A DNA stretch of 64,000 nt from Candidatus Tumulicola sp. (GCA_035601835.1 DATNNM010000007.1:1-64000), one strand, 5' to 3'; shown: positions 16,855-26,093, counted from the first letter of the stretch. Program-made: numbers and translations. The notes: a model not told the origin generated them from the letters alone.

Positions 16855-18075
16855 TTACGGGTTGTAGATCGCACCTACGAACAGGAGCGCGCCGGTGCGT
16901 CCGTCGGCGATGGCGCAGAAGAACGGTCTGTCCACGACCATCGTGAACGGCGGGGGTTCGATGCGGATGGAGGTCGTCCGAATGCCCGTCGTCGTCATGG
17001 CCGCCGCTTCCGATCCTTCTTCGTCGACCCGCAAGTACGTGTCGTGCTTGACGAACCCGATGAACGGATTCGCTCGGCTCTTGCCGGCCACGAACATCGC
17101 GCCCAGATCGGCGCTTTGCGGACTGAACGCCCGCCGCATGCCCAGCTCCATCAGCGGGCGGTTCAACAGCGCGCTGTATTCCACGCTGAAACGAGGCAGC
17201 TCGATGTGGCCTCTTCGCGGACTGAACTCGCTGGTAAAGCGCGACCAATTCGCCGCGTCGAGAGTCTCGACCAGTTCGGCCAGGCTTGACGATTTGTCCG
17301 GGAGGAAGACGAACATGCGCAGAGCGCCGTCGCCATAGGGCAGCTGGATGGCTTGGAAAAGTTTTGTCTCGGCGTAGCGGTATTCGCCGCTTTGCTGCAT
17401 GAGCGGCACTTTTTTCACGCTTCCGCCGGCCGACTTGAAATCGCGGTCGACGGTGAGCTTCTTGTCGAATTTCGCGGACCACTCGCCTTTGAAGTAGACG
17501 GCGTTGATCAAGAACAGCAGGTCTTGGTGCGAGATGCTGTCGAGGATCTTCTTGATCTTGCCGCGCGTCTCTTTATCGGCCCAGGCGTTGATCGCGCCGA
17601 GCGTCGCGGGCGCGGAAAAATCTACATCGCGGATCTCGGCTGCGTATGCCGCTGCCAGGGCTTTAGTGAACGCAGGATCGAGCGCCAACCGCCGGCGATC
17701 CGACCACAGCGAGTTCGCCACGTCGAGTTCGACGCTTTTGACCGGGGCGCGCAGCGTTTTCTCAAGCGAGCTGTTCGCGCTGTTCAGGGCCCGCGGCGAC
17801 GTGCCTTTCAGCTGCAGCACCGCGTCCATCTCGGTCGCAGTCTGCCCGCGCGCGCCGTTGTAGACCATGGCGAGGTCCAAGCCCACGCTCACCGGCGACA
17901 GGACGGCATTGGCCTGTTTGCCTTTCGTGACGGCGCGAAGCAAAGCAAAGCCGAACGCGTTGTCTGCCGCCGCTGCGTCGTTCGCTCCGAAAGGCGGAAT
18001 GCTCGCCTTCACCGCGCTTGAGTCTCCTATCGTCGCCAGCGCCGCCGTCAGCAGCGCGATCGCAGCCAGTCGCAT
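16855..18075 (-). CDS. Secreted serpin-family protease inhibitor
   Basis: 406 residues from ATG at 18075 (MRLAAIALLTAALATIG), giving a clear signal peptide that ends near VKA. Serpin fold marks: NAVLSPVSVGLDLAMVYNGA, LINAVYFKGEWSAKF, FSVEYSALLNRPLMELGM, and FTMVVDRPFFCAIAD near the C-terminus. The reactive loop begins VDEEGSEAAAMTTTGI; the small residues at the hinge (EAAAMT) are those of inhibitory serpins that insert their loop. Counting 15 residues from the conserved Gly puts the cut between Thr and Ser (TT/S); this is a prediction. Serpins are uncommon in bacteria. Target unknown. It lies between rtcB and the aminotransferase. Confidence 0.93.
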   Translation of the reverse strand: MRLAAIALLTAALATIGDSSAVKASIPPFGANDAAAADNAFGFALLRAVTKGKQANAVLSPVSVGLDLAMVYNGARGQTATEMDAVLQLKGTSPRALNSANSSLEKTLRAPVKSVELDVANSLWSDRRRLALDPAFTKALAAAYAAEIRDVDFSAPATLGAINAWADKETRGKIKKILDSISHQDLLFLINAVYFKGEWSAKFDKKLTVDRDFKSAGGSVKKVPLMQQSGEYRYAETKLFQAIQLPYGDGALRMFVFLPDKSSSLAELVETLDAANWSRFTSEFSPRRGHIELPRFSVEYSALLNRPLMELGMRRAFSPQSADLGAMFVAGKSRANPFIGFVKHDTYLRVDEEGSEAAAMTTTGIRTTSIRIEPPPFTMVVDRPFFCAIADGRTGALLFVGAIYNP

Positions 18076-18089
18076 TGGGTCTCTTCCTC

Positions 18090-19474
18090 TTACTCCATCG
18101 CCTTGATCGATGACAGGGGGACGAGCGTGCACTCGATCTGCGCCAGTCCCGCCTCCACCACACAGGAAACGACTTCCTGCGCTGATTTGTAGCACGTGCC
18201 GGACTCGTCGATCGGGACTCGACCATCGGTATTGACCTGGATGCCGCGGCCCCGGTATTGCGCGTCGATCTCACGCTGGTCGAGCTGGCGGTGTGCCTGG
18301 CTGCGCGACATGCGCCGGCCCGCTCCGTGATTCACCGAATAGGCGCTCTTCACCGAGCCCGGCAGCGGTCGCAGTATATAGGAGTGGTCGATGTTGCTGC
18401 CCGGGATGAGCACGGGGTGGCCCGTCTTGGCCCAGCGCGTCCCCTCGAGACTTGGATGCCCTGCCGGGAAGGCGCGCGTCGCGCCCTTGCGGTGGACCCA
18501 AACGTCGCCGAACTCGGGTTGCGTTTCGCGTTGGACCAGGTTGTGGCTGATCTCGTAGACGAGATCCAGCGGCGCCTCGAACACTTCCTCGAACGCGAGC
18601 GCGATCTGCTCGTAGAGAATGAAGCGATTGATGATCGCGAAGTTTCCCCCGGCGGCCACCGCATTGAGATATTCGCGGTAGTGCCTCGAATCGGGCGTGA
18701 AGTACCCCAAGTCCAGATGACGGATCTTGTCGGGCTTTTCGTTCTTGGCAAGGTCGAAATAATTGGTGGCCAGGCCGTGTCCGAAGCCGCGCGAGCCGGT
18801 GTGGATCTGGACGTACAACGTGCCGGACTGCTCGGATCGCTGCAGTTCGATGAAGTGATTGCCGCCGCCCAGGCTGCCGAGTTGGCGGATGCCGCGCTCC
18901 GGTCTGCCGCGCCCGCCCCACGGGATCGACCACGCGTCGTCCACCGGCAGACGATCGCGCTCGGCCTGGCTGCGATCGACGCGCGAGCCGTGGTGCTCGA
19001 TGTAGTATTGCGCGCCGCCGCGCACGAGGTGCTCGAATTCGCGCTCGTCGAGATTCCGCAACGTCCTGCTCTTGCCGCCGGGCCCGAGTTCGATGCGACG
19101 CATGGCGGCGCGGTTGAAAGCCAGCTTGCGCGCGGGCGTCGCGTCCTCCGCCGGCACACGCGATGACGCCGACACCATGCCGCAACCGATGTCGTAGCCG
19201 ACCGGACCCATCGCTATCGCGCCGCTGCTCGCTTCCGTGAGCAGCACGCACCCGACCGGCACGCCGTAGCCGTGATGCACGTCGGGCGTGATGACGACAA
19301 GTTTCGCCCGGGAAAGCGCGTGGCGTTGAGGATCTGGTCGTAGACCTTGTCCTCGAGGTCCGCGAGCAGCGCTGCGGTCAGGAAGAGCCGGACTTCGACG
19401 CCGCGCGTCGCCTCGCTCCGCAACGAATAGTAACCGTCGCTGCGCGCGAGGTCAGCCTTCCAGTTGTCCGGCAT
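18090..19474 (-). CDS. rtcB: RtcB RNA ligase, apparently frameshifted near its N-terminus
   Basis: 3-prime-phosphate RNA ligase (GTP and Mn dependent) of RNA repair and tRNA splicing. The main frame (18090 to about 19300) has DVHHGYGVPVG, MGPVGYDIGCGM (metal Cys), GSLGGGNHFIEL, HTGSRGFGHGL, HRKGATRAFPAG and YSVNHGAGRRMSRS with the guanylated His. The N-terminal 56 residues (MPDNWKADLARSDGYYSLRS to ILNATRFPG) lie in another frame starting at 19474. Adding one G at the run 19307-19312 would join them as RFPG-AKLVVITPDVHHGYG, exactly as expected. So one base is missing, either in the genome or in the assembly. Length would be about 460 residues. Confidence 0.88.
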
Positions 19475-19484
19475 GCGCCGGCTC

Positions 19485-22400
19485 TTAGTCCTGCCGGCGG
19501 TCGCCGCCTATGTAGCGCAGCACGCCGGTGAACGTGAGCAGGGCCAACGGGATGAAAATCCACCCGAGGCCGCGCTCGATGCGCGCGAACGACCAAGCCG
19601 GTATCTGCGTTCCGGTGAGCACGCAGCCGCCGGCGCGCCATGCGGTGAGGCCGCCTGGATCGAGCGAGGCGTAATACGCGACGCTCAGCCAGGCTGCGTC
19701 CCCAAGCGGCGCCGTCTGATCGCACTCGTATTTCGATTGCGGCGTCGCGGCGAGTTTCGCCGCGCCGGGCACGAACGCCAAGATCAGGAAGGCGACCACG
19801 ACGGGTGCGGCGAGCCAAGCGAGCATGCGCCATGGTCTCACGCCGTAGCCGGCGCTGTAACGCAAGAAGCGGTCGCCAAGCAGGCGCAGGAGATCGCCCC
19901 AAAAAGCTCGCGTCCAGACCTTGCGCGCGGGATGGATGGCATTGCCTTCGCGCTCGCGGCGCGCGAAGTACGCTTCGTCTGCCAAGCCGGACTGCACGCG
20001 CGCCGACAATCCGGTCGCGCGCGGCGGCCGTTCGGCGCGCTCGGCCGGAAAAGTCGCGGCCTCGCCGGCGCCCTGCACTTCCGATTGGATGATGAGGTAG
20101 TGCGCGCCGCGCAGGTCGAGGGTAGCGCCGCGTTCTCGCGCCTTGCGCTGCTGCGCGGATGGCGCAGCCATCGCGCCGTTGGCGCCTTTGGCTCGCGCCG
20201 GGGCGCGCGGCGCGGCAGCGGCGCCGCGCTCGCCGATATCGAGCGTCTTGAAGCGAGCCCAGCGCAGGTCGACGGTTTTCTCGAACACTGCTTCCGAGAA
20301 GCGCGCCGGTCCATTGATCCGGCTCCCGACGAAATGCGCCTCGGCTTCGAAATTGGCGCGTTCGCACTGCAGTGCTCCGCCGATGACGATGCCGTCGAAG
20401 ATGGCGCGCTGCTTGAACGTCGCGTCTGAAAAATCGACCGCGCCGCCGACGTTGCCGCCGGTGAAGCGCGCCTCGCCGTGAAACGCGGCCGCTGCGCAGA
20501 GAAGGTCGCCTTTGATGCTGGAGCCTTCAAGATCGGCGCGATCGGCGAAGGTGGCGCCGGCGAAACTCGCGCTCGCTCCGAATTGCGCGCCGTTGAACTC
20601 CGCAGGTCCTTCGAACGAGGCTGCATCGAACGTCGCCGGCTTCAGGAAACCCGACCGGTGAAACGCTGTCGGACCCTTGAACGAAGCGCCGGAGAACTGC
20701 GCGGGACCAGAGACGCGCGCGTCGTGGCAGCGCAGCGCGCCGCCAAACGTCGCTTTCGCGCACGACCACTCGTCGCTCGCGATGAGTCCGTCGAAATTCA
20801 CAGGTTTCGCGAAGGTCGCGCCGCTCATGATGAGAGCGCCGCGCACCCTCGTTCCCGCAAAGACCGCCTCGCCGGAGACCGACGCGCCTTCGCAATTGAG
20901 CCGACCGCCGATTTCGGCCGACCCGAATGCCATGGGGCCCCTCAGGTTCGCTCCACCGAAGTCGGCTGCGCCGCCCACGCGCACGGCTCCGGCGTTGAGT
21001 TCCGCGGCGAAGGTCGCGCCCGTGCAGCTGAGATCCCCGCTCACCGCGGCGCCGCGCAGCGTGGCGCTGCCATCAAACGTGGCCTTGTCGAAACGTGCCG
21101 AACCTCCGACTTTCGCGTGTGCGAACCCCGCCGCGCGTTTGAATGCGGCTTCGTTTGCGACGAGGTCTCCCTTGACGGCGGCGTTGCTGAAACTTGCGTC
21201 GGCTTTGAACGTCGCGCTCGTCAGATCGGCGTTGCCGCTGATCTCCACGGCGCTGAAATCGGCGCCCCGATCGCAGACGGCGTTCGCGCATGTCAGCGAT
21301 CCGGCGCGCATTCCGGTGCACTGCACGCCGGACTGAAACGTCGTCCACTCGAATGACGCTGCGCCTTCGACGCGTGCCGCGCTGAAGTTGACCACTGCGT
21401 TGAAGGAAGCGCGCTTGCAATCCAGCGCGCCGCCCACCAGCACATTGGCAAATGCCGTCTCGCCTTTGAACGTCGCGTGCGTGAAGTCTGCGCCTTTCGC
21501 CAGACGCGTCTCGATGAAGTCCGCGCCTTGCTCGAAGGTCGCCGACTCGCACGCGAGCGCGCCGCTCACGTCGAGCCCGTGGAACGACGCATCGCCGTGG
21601 AACACCGCGTCCTCAAGCGTGCAATCACCCCCGACGGTGACGCCCGCGAGGTTCGCTTTTGCGGCGAAGGTCGAAGCGACGCACGTGAACTGCCGGGCGA
21701 TGCGAGCATCCTTCATCGTGAAGGCGGCCTTGAAGTTGATGTTGGACAAGGCGAGCTGTCCGAGTTGCGCCTCGCTGAAATCGGTCTCGGAGTCGAACGC
21801 CGCCGCGCTTGCCGTGACGGCTTCATTGACGTGCATGCCGCAGAAATGGGCAGGCTGTTTGAACGTCGTTTCGACGAAGTCTGCGCGGCCTTGCACCTGC
21901 GCATGGCGCGCGTCGAAATCGCCGGCGAACAAGGATTTCTTGGCCGAGAAATTCTGCCCGACGGCGCATTCGGCCAAGAGCACTTCACGTTCGCAGGCGG
22001 CCCCGTCCAGGATGAGATCCCCGCCGATGTGCGCGCCTGCCAGTTCCACGCGACCCTGCAGGCGTGCGCCCGCAGCGTCGAATGCGGCCCCGGTTCGCAC
22101 GCCGGACCCAAGCAGTGATTCCGGCAGGGTCGCGCCTTTCAGCACGAGCGAGCCCTCGATGGCGGCGTCGGAGAGATCCAACGCCCGAGCGAAGCGCACG
22201 CCGGCGAATGACAGGTCTTGATCCGCGCGTACGCCTTTGAGCTTGACTTCGCCGTCAAACGTGCAGCCGTCGAAGCGCGCGACCTGCAAGAAGCGCGCTT
22301 CGGTGAGCACGAGCGCCGGGCAATGCGAATTCGTCAGGGAGAAGCCTGCGGGGACGTAGCGGCCCTCGAGATCGAGAGGCCCTGTGAGAACCGCATTGTC

Positions 22401-22544
22401 GATGTCCACGGCCACGCCGAGCCGCACCGCTTCGACGATCCATTCCGGCTGCACGATGCGCGCCGCCTCGCCCGTCTCGCCGGGAAAATGCAACGGCGCT
22501 CCGGTGAGAAGCGTGTTCAGTCTTTCGTCCGTCGCTGTGTCCAT
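19485..22544 (-). CDS. Giant pentapeptide-repeat protein with C-terminal two-TM domain
   Basis: 1019 residues from ATG at 22544; a GTG at 22565 would add seven residues, but GGGGTG before the ATG favours the shorter form. Residues about 45-790 are pentapeptide repeats in a roughly 20-residue rhythm (FEGPAEFNGAQFGASASFAG, then VGGAVDFSDATFKQRAIF), predicting a long right-handed beta helix. An Ala/Pro-rich linker follows. The last 115 residues have TM1 (about 906-928), a loop with SVAYYASLDPGG (about 954-965) and TM2 (about 993-1012), the layout of two-TM channel domains found after pentapeptide repeats, but without a TxGYG selectivity filter. Function unknown. It sits between ribH and rtcB. 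Confidence 0.88.
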   Translation of the reverse strand: MDTATDERLNTLLTGAPLHFPGETGEAARIVQPEWIVEAVRLGVAVDIDNAVLTGPLDLEGRYVPAGFSLTNSHCPALVLTEARFLQVARFDGCTFDGEVKLKGVRADQDLSFAGVRFARALDLSDAAIEGSLVLKGATLPESLLGSGVRTGAAFDAAGARLQGRVELAGAHIGGDLILDGAACEREVLLAECAVGQNFSAKKSLFAGDFDARHAQVQGRADFVETTFKQPAHFCGMHVNEAVTASAAAFDSETDFSEAQLGQLALSNINFKAAFTMKDARIARQFTCVASTFAAKANLAGVTVGGDCTLEDAVFHGDASFHGLDVSGALACESATFEQGADFIETRLAKGADFTHATFKGETAFANVLVGGALDCKRASFNAVVNFSAARVEGAASFEWTTFQSGVQCTGMRAGSLTCANAVCDRGADFSAVEISGNADLTSATFKADASFSNAAVKGDLVANEAAFKRAAGFAHAKVGGSARFDKATFDGSATLRGAAVSGDLSCTGATFAAELNAGAVRVGGAADFGGANLRGPMAFGSAEIGGRLNCEGASVSGEAVFAGTRVRGALIMSGATFAKPVNFDGLIASDEWSCAKATFGGALRCHDARVSGPAQFSGASFKGPTAFHRSGFLKPATFDAASFEGPAEFNGAQFGASASFAGATFADRADLEGSSIKGDLLCAAAAFHGEARFTGGNVGGAVDFSDATFKQRAIFDGIVIGGALQCERANFEAEAHFVGSRINGPARFSEAVFEKTVDLRWARFKTLDIGERGAAAAPRAPARAKGANGAMAAPSAQQRKARERGATLDLRGAHYLIIQSEVQGAGEAATFPAERAERPPRATGLSARVQSGLADEAYFARREREGNAIHPARKVWTRAFWGDLLRLLGDRFLRYSAGYGVRPWRMLAWLAAPVVVAFLILAFVPGAAKLAATPQSKYECDQTAPLGDAAWLSVAYYASLDPGGLTAWRAGGCVLTGTQIPAWSFARIERGLGWIFIPLALLTFTGVLRYIGGDRRQD

Positions 22545-22563
22545 GGATTTGCACCCCAAGAAC

Positions 22564-22590
22564 ACGGAGCTAAAGCTCCGTGGCTACAAC
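22564..22590 (-). repeat. Hairpin element at the ribH stop codon
   Basis: ACGGAGCTAAAGCTCCGT at 22564-22581, followed on the plus strand by GGCTACAAC. On the minus strand it reads TTGTAGCCACGGAGCTTTAG, and the TAG of TTGTAG is the ribH stop. The same subfamily (ACGGAGCT stem) occurs at rsmB (59446-59463). Confidence 0.85.
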
Positions 22591-23045
22591 GTTGCGCGGA
22601 GCCGCGCCATCGCGATGGCGCTCTGCGCCGCTTCATGCCCCTTGTTCGTCTCCGCCGGCTCGCCGACGTGCTCGGCCCGCGCGTGCCCATCGCGGCCTGC
22701 GCGCGCCCACGCTTGCGCGGCTGTGTCGGTCGTCAGCACCCCGAAGATGACCGGCACACCGGTTTGCATCGCGGCTTCGCCGATGCCGCGCGCCGCTTCG
22801 CCGGCCACGTACTCGAAATGCGGCGTCTCGCCGCGGATCACGCAGCCGAGGCACACCACGGCTTGGTACTTCCCCGTCTTGGCCAGCCACAACGCGGCGA
22901 CGGGCAGCTCGAACGCGCCCGGTACTTCAGTGACGTCGATGCCGTCGCGCCCGATCTCCGCCTCGTCGAAAGCGCGTAGGGCGCCGTCGAGGAGCGCTTG
23001 CGTGATCGGCTCGTTGAAACGGCTGCGGACGATGGCGAAGCGCAT
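22584..23045 (-). CDS. ribH: 6,7-dimethyl-8-ribityllumazine synthase RibH
   Basis: 153 residues from ATG at 23045 (MRFAIVRSRFNEPIT). Penultimate riboflavin step. Motifs: VTEVPGAFELPVAALWLA, VVCLGCVIRGETPHFEYVAG with the catalytic His, and GVPVIFGVLTTDTAAQAWAR. The last residues and stop (ATL-TAG) come from a hairpin element. It follows ribBA by 7 bases in the order ribD-ribE-ribBA-ribH, so it is the last riboflavin gene of the operon. Confidence 0.96.
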   Translation of the reverse strand: MRFAIVRSRFNEPITQALLDGALRAFDEAEIGRDGIDVTEVPGAFELPVAALWLAKTGKYQAVVCLGCVIRGETPHFEYVAGEAARGIGEAAMQTGVPVIFGVLTTDTAAQAWARAGRDGHARAEHVGEPAETNKGHEAAQSAIAMARLRATL

Positions 23046-23052
23046 GTCTCCC

Positions 23053-24258
23053 TTAAGGGGCCGGTTCAAACAGGTGGCCGAGCTTTTCTTTCTTCGTCCT
23101 CAGGTAATCTGCATTGTATTCGTCGCCGTCTATGATCAAGGGCACACGTCCGGTCATTTTCAGGCCGTAACCCTCGAGGCCGGCGATCTTGCGCGGGTTG
23201 TTCGTGATGATCTTCATCTCGCGCACGCCCAGGTCGTGGAGGATCTGCGAACCTGTGCCGTACTCGCGCTTGTCCACCGGGAGGCCGAGCTTGAGATTCG
23301 CATCCACCGTGTCGGCGCCGCTGTCCTGGAGTTCGTATGCGCGCAGCTTGTTGGCAAGGCCGATCCCCCGGCCTTCCTGATGCAGGTACAGAAAAACGCC
23401 GCGGCCGTATGCCGCGATGATCTGCAGCGCCGCGTCGCGCTGGGCGGCACAGTCGCAGCGCTTGCTGCCGAGCGCGTCTCCGGTCAGACAGCCGGAGTGG
23501 ACGCGCACGAGCACATCTTTGCCGTCGCCGATCTCGCCCAGCACGAGGGCCACGTGGCACGCATCGTCCACGAGCGATTCGTAGCCGTAGCCGGTGAACT
23601 CGGCGAAGCGCGTCGGCATTTTGAACGTCGCCACGCGCTTCACCAACTTCTCGTGGCGCATCCGGTACTTGATCAGATCGGTGACGGTGATGAGCGTGAG
23701 CCCGTGCTCGGCCGAGAACGATTCGAGATGCGGGCGGCGCATCATGCTGCCGTCGGCATCCAGGATCTCACAGATGATGCCGGCGGGATAAAGTCCGGCC
23801 AGCCGCGCAAGATCGACCGCCGCTTCGGTTTGACCAGCGCGCACGAGCACGCCGCCGTCGCGCGCGCGCAGCGGGAAGGTATGGCCTGGGCACAAGAAGT
23901 CGCTCGGTTTTGCGCTCGGGTCGAGCAGCGCGTTGATGGTCGCTGCGCGATCGTGCGCTGAGATCCCGGTCGTGGTCCGTCCCTTCGCTTCGATAGAGAC
24001 CGTGAACGCGGTCTCCAGCGGCGAGGTGTTCTCACTCACCATCATGGGGATGTGCAGCTCGTCGAGCCGCCGCCCGATGATCGGCACGCAGATCAGCCCG
24101 CGCCCGTGCTTGGTCATGAAGTTGACGGCCTCGGGCGTGACCATCTGCGCGGCCATGGTCAGATCGCCTTCATTCTCCCGATCTTCGTCGTCCATGACGA
24201 CGATGATCTTGCCGGCGCGGATGTCGGCGATCGCTTCTTCAATCGTGGCGAGCGGCAT
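23053..24258 (-). CDS. ribBA: Bifunctional DHBP synthase / GTP cyclohydrolase II RibBA
   Basis: 401 residues. The N-terminal half (1-205) is RibB, making dihydroxybutanone phosphate: MDDEDRENEGDLTMAAQMV, GLICVPIIG and FPLRARDGGVLVRAGQTEA. The C-terminal half is RibA, GTP cyclohydrolase II: VLVRVHSGCLTGDALGSKRC with the zinc cysteines (GSKRCDC), and LYLHQEGRGIGLANKLRAYE. The final CPF-like tail ends HLFEPAP. ATG at 24258; 7 bases after ribE. Confidence 0.97.
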   Translation of the reverse strand: MPLATIEEAIADIRAGKIIVVMDDEDRENEGDLTMAAQMVTPEAVNFMTKHGRGLICVPIIGRRLDELHIPMMVSENTSPLETAFTVSIEAKGRTTTGISAHDRAATINALLDPSAKPSDFLCPGHTFPLRARDGGVLVRAGQTEAAVDLARLAGLYPAGIICEILDADGSMMRRPHLESFSAEHGLTLITVTDLIKYRMRHEKLVKRVATFKMPTRFAEFTGYGYESLVDDACHVALVLGEIGDGKDVLVRVHSGCLTGDALGSKRCDCAAQRDAALQIIAAYGRGVFLYLHQEGRGIGLANKLRAYELQDSGADTVDANLKLGLPVDKREYGTGSQILHDLGVREMKIITNNPRKIAGLEGYGLKMTGRVPLIIDGDEYNADYLRTKKEKLGHLFEPAP

Positions 24259-24265
24259 GATCTTC

Positions 24266-24895
24266 TTAATTCGCGGACGCGGACGCGGGGCGCGCGTGCG
24301 TCTGTGCCGATAAAAGAGCTTGCACGTAGCGCGCGATCGGATCGACTTCCAAGTTCAAGATCTCCCCTTCGCCTTTAGCGCCGAGCGTCGTGCGCTTCAG
24401 CGTCTCAGGGATGAGCGCAACGGCGAACGATGCGCCGTCTTCCGCGACGCCTGCGACGGTCAGGCTCGTGCCGTCGAGGGCCACGTATCCCTTCTCTACG
24501 ATCATCGGCGCGAGCGCTACGGGCCGCGAGCACCACAGGCGAAACCCCGGTGGTTCCGAGGCTTTGCGCAGGATGGGCGTGGTGCTGTCCACGTGACCGT
24601 ACACGATGTGGCCGTCCAGCGGATCGCCGAGGCGCAGGCTCGGCTCGATATTGACCATATCGCCGGGCCGCAGCGCTCCCAGATTGCTGCGCGACAGCGT
24701 CTCGGGAATGACGTCGAACGCCAGAGTCTTCTCGTCTCCCTCCACGACGGTGAGGCACACGCCGTTGATCGCGATGCTTGCGCCAAGCAGCGCGGGTCTG
24801 GAGAGACCGGTGCACTCGATGACCAGACGCGAGCCCCCTTCGATCGGGCGAATTCGGCAGACCAGTCCCGTGCGGGTTATGAGTCCAGTGAAGAT
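24266..24895 (-). CDS. ribE: Riboflavin synthase RibE, apparent ATC start codon
   Basis: 209 residues if it begins at the ATC at 24895, giving IFTGLITRTGLVCRIRP, which matches the conserved MFTGLI start of the family. GGAGG lies 10 bases before that ATC. No ATG, GTG or TTG occurs in frame between the ATC and residue 46; the first, a GTG at INGVCLTVV, would delete half of the first barrel. Other marks: the repeat of NLGALRPGDMVNIEPSL and GHIVYGHVD in barrel 1, and ALDGTSLTVAGV and NLEVDPIARYVQALL in barrel 2. It overlaps ribD by 19 bases. A rare AUC start or a point error at an original ATG would both explain this. Confidence 0.88.
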   Translation of the reverse strand: MFTGLITRTGLVCRIRPIEGGSRLVIECTGLSRPALLGASIAINGVCLTVVEGDEKTLAFDVIPETLSRSNLGALRPGDMVNIEPSLRLGDPLDGHIVYGHVDSTTPILRKASEPPGFRLWCSRPVALAPMIVEKGYVALDGTSLTVAGVAEDGASFAVALIPETLKRTTLGAKGEGEILNLEVDPIARYVQALLSAQTHARPASASAN

Positions 24896-25998
24896 TGTGG
24901 GGCGTCCTCCGGAGTCGCGGTCAGCAGCACGTCCTCTCCAAGTTTGCGGACGGCTTCGACGCGCAAGCGCGTATCGAGCGCTCCCGCGACGACGCCCTTG
25001 GCGCCGTTCGCGTCGCCGATCTGGTGCGAGCCGATGAACAGAGGGGCGATGAGCCAGTGGATTTTGCCGACGCAGCGTGCGCGCAGTAACGCACCGGCGA
25101 GCGTCGGACCACCTTCGCAGAGCACGCTGATCATCCCTTGCTCAGCCAGCTGTGCGAGCAGGTGCATGAGATCGACGCGGCCCTGCGCGGCACGGCATTC
25201 GAGCACGACGGCACCCGCGTTGGTGAGCGCTTGGCGGACCGATGACGGCATGGCTGCGGTCGTCGCCACGATGGTGGCGGCATGTTTACGATCGCGCACG
25301 AGTTTTGATCTCAATGGAAGCCTGCCGTGCGAATCGACCACGACGCGCCGGTACGGCACCGCGCGCGCCTTGTGCGGGCGCACGGTGAGCGCGGGATCGT
25401 CCACGATCGCAGTGTCGACTCCGATCATGACCGCGTCGTTTTCGTAACGCAGCGCGCGCACGAATCTGGCGGCGGCCGCACCCGTCAGTTGCGTGCGTTC
25501 GCCGCTCCGGCGCGCTGCGAATCCGTCAAGGCTTTGCGCCATCTTCAGCGTGACGAACGGAAGACCCGTCGCGCGCTGATGCGCGTACGCCTGATTGAGC
25601 CGGGCCGCTTCCGGGTTTCCGTCGCCGATCTCGCACGCGATCTGCCGCGCGCCCAGTGCCGCGAAGCCGGCACCGCGCATCCGCTTGTCGGGATCCTCCA
25701 TCGCGGCGACGACGCGCGTGATGCCCGCAGCGGCGATGGCCTCCACGCATGGCGGCGTCGCGCCATGGTGCAGGCATGGTTCCAGCGTCACGTAGAGCGT
25801 CGCGCCGCGCGCGCGCGCGCCGGCCTCGTTCAGCGCGACCACCTCGGCGTGCGGCGTACCGGCGCGAGCATGAAAGCCCCGTCCGATAATCTCATCGTCG
25901 CGCACGACGACCGCGCCGACGAGCGGGTTCGGACTCGTGTTGCCTTTCGCACGCGCGGCGAGGCGCAGCGCTTCGCGCATGAAACGCGAGCTAGCCAT
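24877..25998 (-). CDS. ribD: Riboflavin deaminase/reductase RibD
   Basis: 373 residues. Deaminates, then reduces, the first pyrimidine intermediate. The N-terminal deaminase has SPNPLVGAVVV, zinc motif HAE in AGTPHAEVVALNEAG and LEPCLHHGATPPC. The C-terminal reductase has LPFVTLKMAQSLDGFAA, GVDTAIVDDPALTVR and VLCEGGPTLAGALL. ATG at 25998. First gene of the riboflavin operon; no FMN riboswitch is visible in the 95 bases before it, only a hairpin element. Confidence 0.96.
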   Translation of the reverse strand: MASSRFMREALRLAARAKGNTSPNPLVGAVVVRDDEIIGRGFHARAGTPHAEVVALNEAGARARGATLYVTLEPCLHHGATPPCVEAIAAAGITRVVAAMEDPDKRMRGAGFAALGARQIACEIGDGNPEAARLNQAYAHQRATGLPFVTLKMAQSLDGFAARRSGERTQLTGAAAARFVRALRYENDAVMIGVDTAIVDDPALTVRPHKARAVPYRRVVVDSHGRLPLRSKLVRDRKHAATIVATTAAMPSSVRQALTNAGAVVLECRAAQGRVDLMHLLAQLAEQGMISVLCEGGPTLAGALLRARCVGKIHWLIAPLFIGSHQIGDANGAKGVVAGALDTRLRVEAVRKLGEDVLLTATPEDAPQSSLDS

Positions 25999-26017
25999 AG
26001 TGTGAGATGTTCACCAT

Positions 26018-26043
26018 CCGGGGCTAAAGCCCCGGCACTACAT
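26018..26043 (-). repeat. Hairpin element between ribD and comF
   Basis: CCGGGGCTAAAGCCCCGG at 26018-26035 followed by CACTACAT. On the minus strand this is ATGTAGTGCCGGGGCTTTAG, the same subfamily as at purB and at 49241. It lies in the 95-base space between two divergent genes, where both promoters should be; no clear -10/-35 boxes were seen. Confidence 0.85.
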
Positions 26044-26093
26044 CCCGCTGGCTTGATAGACAAACTGTCAGGTCCGCGTGATGTCACGGCATT

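Noticed and set aside
22384-23961. 525-residue open frame on the plus strand opposite ribH/ribBA
   Set aside because: Antisense shadow of well-defined riboflavin genes.
25999-26093. Possible FMN riboswitch before the riboflavin operon
   Set aside because: Only 95 bases are available and no conserved FMN-aptamer sequence is seen; just a hairpin element.
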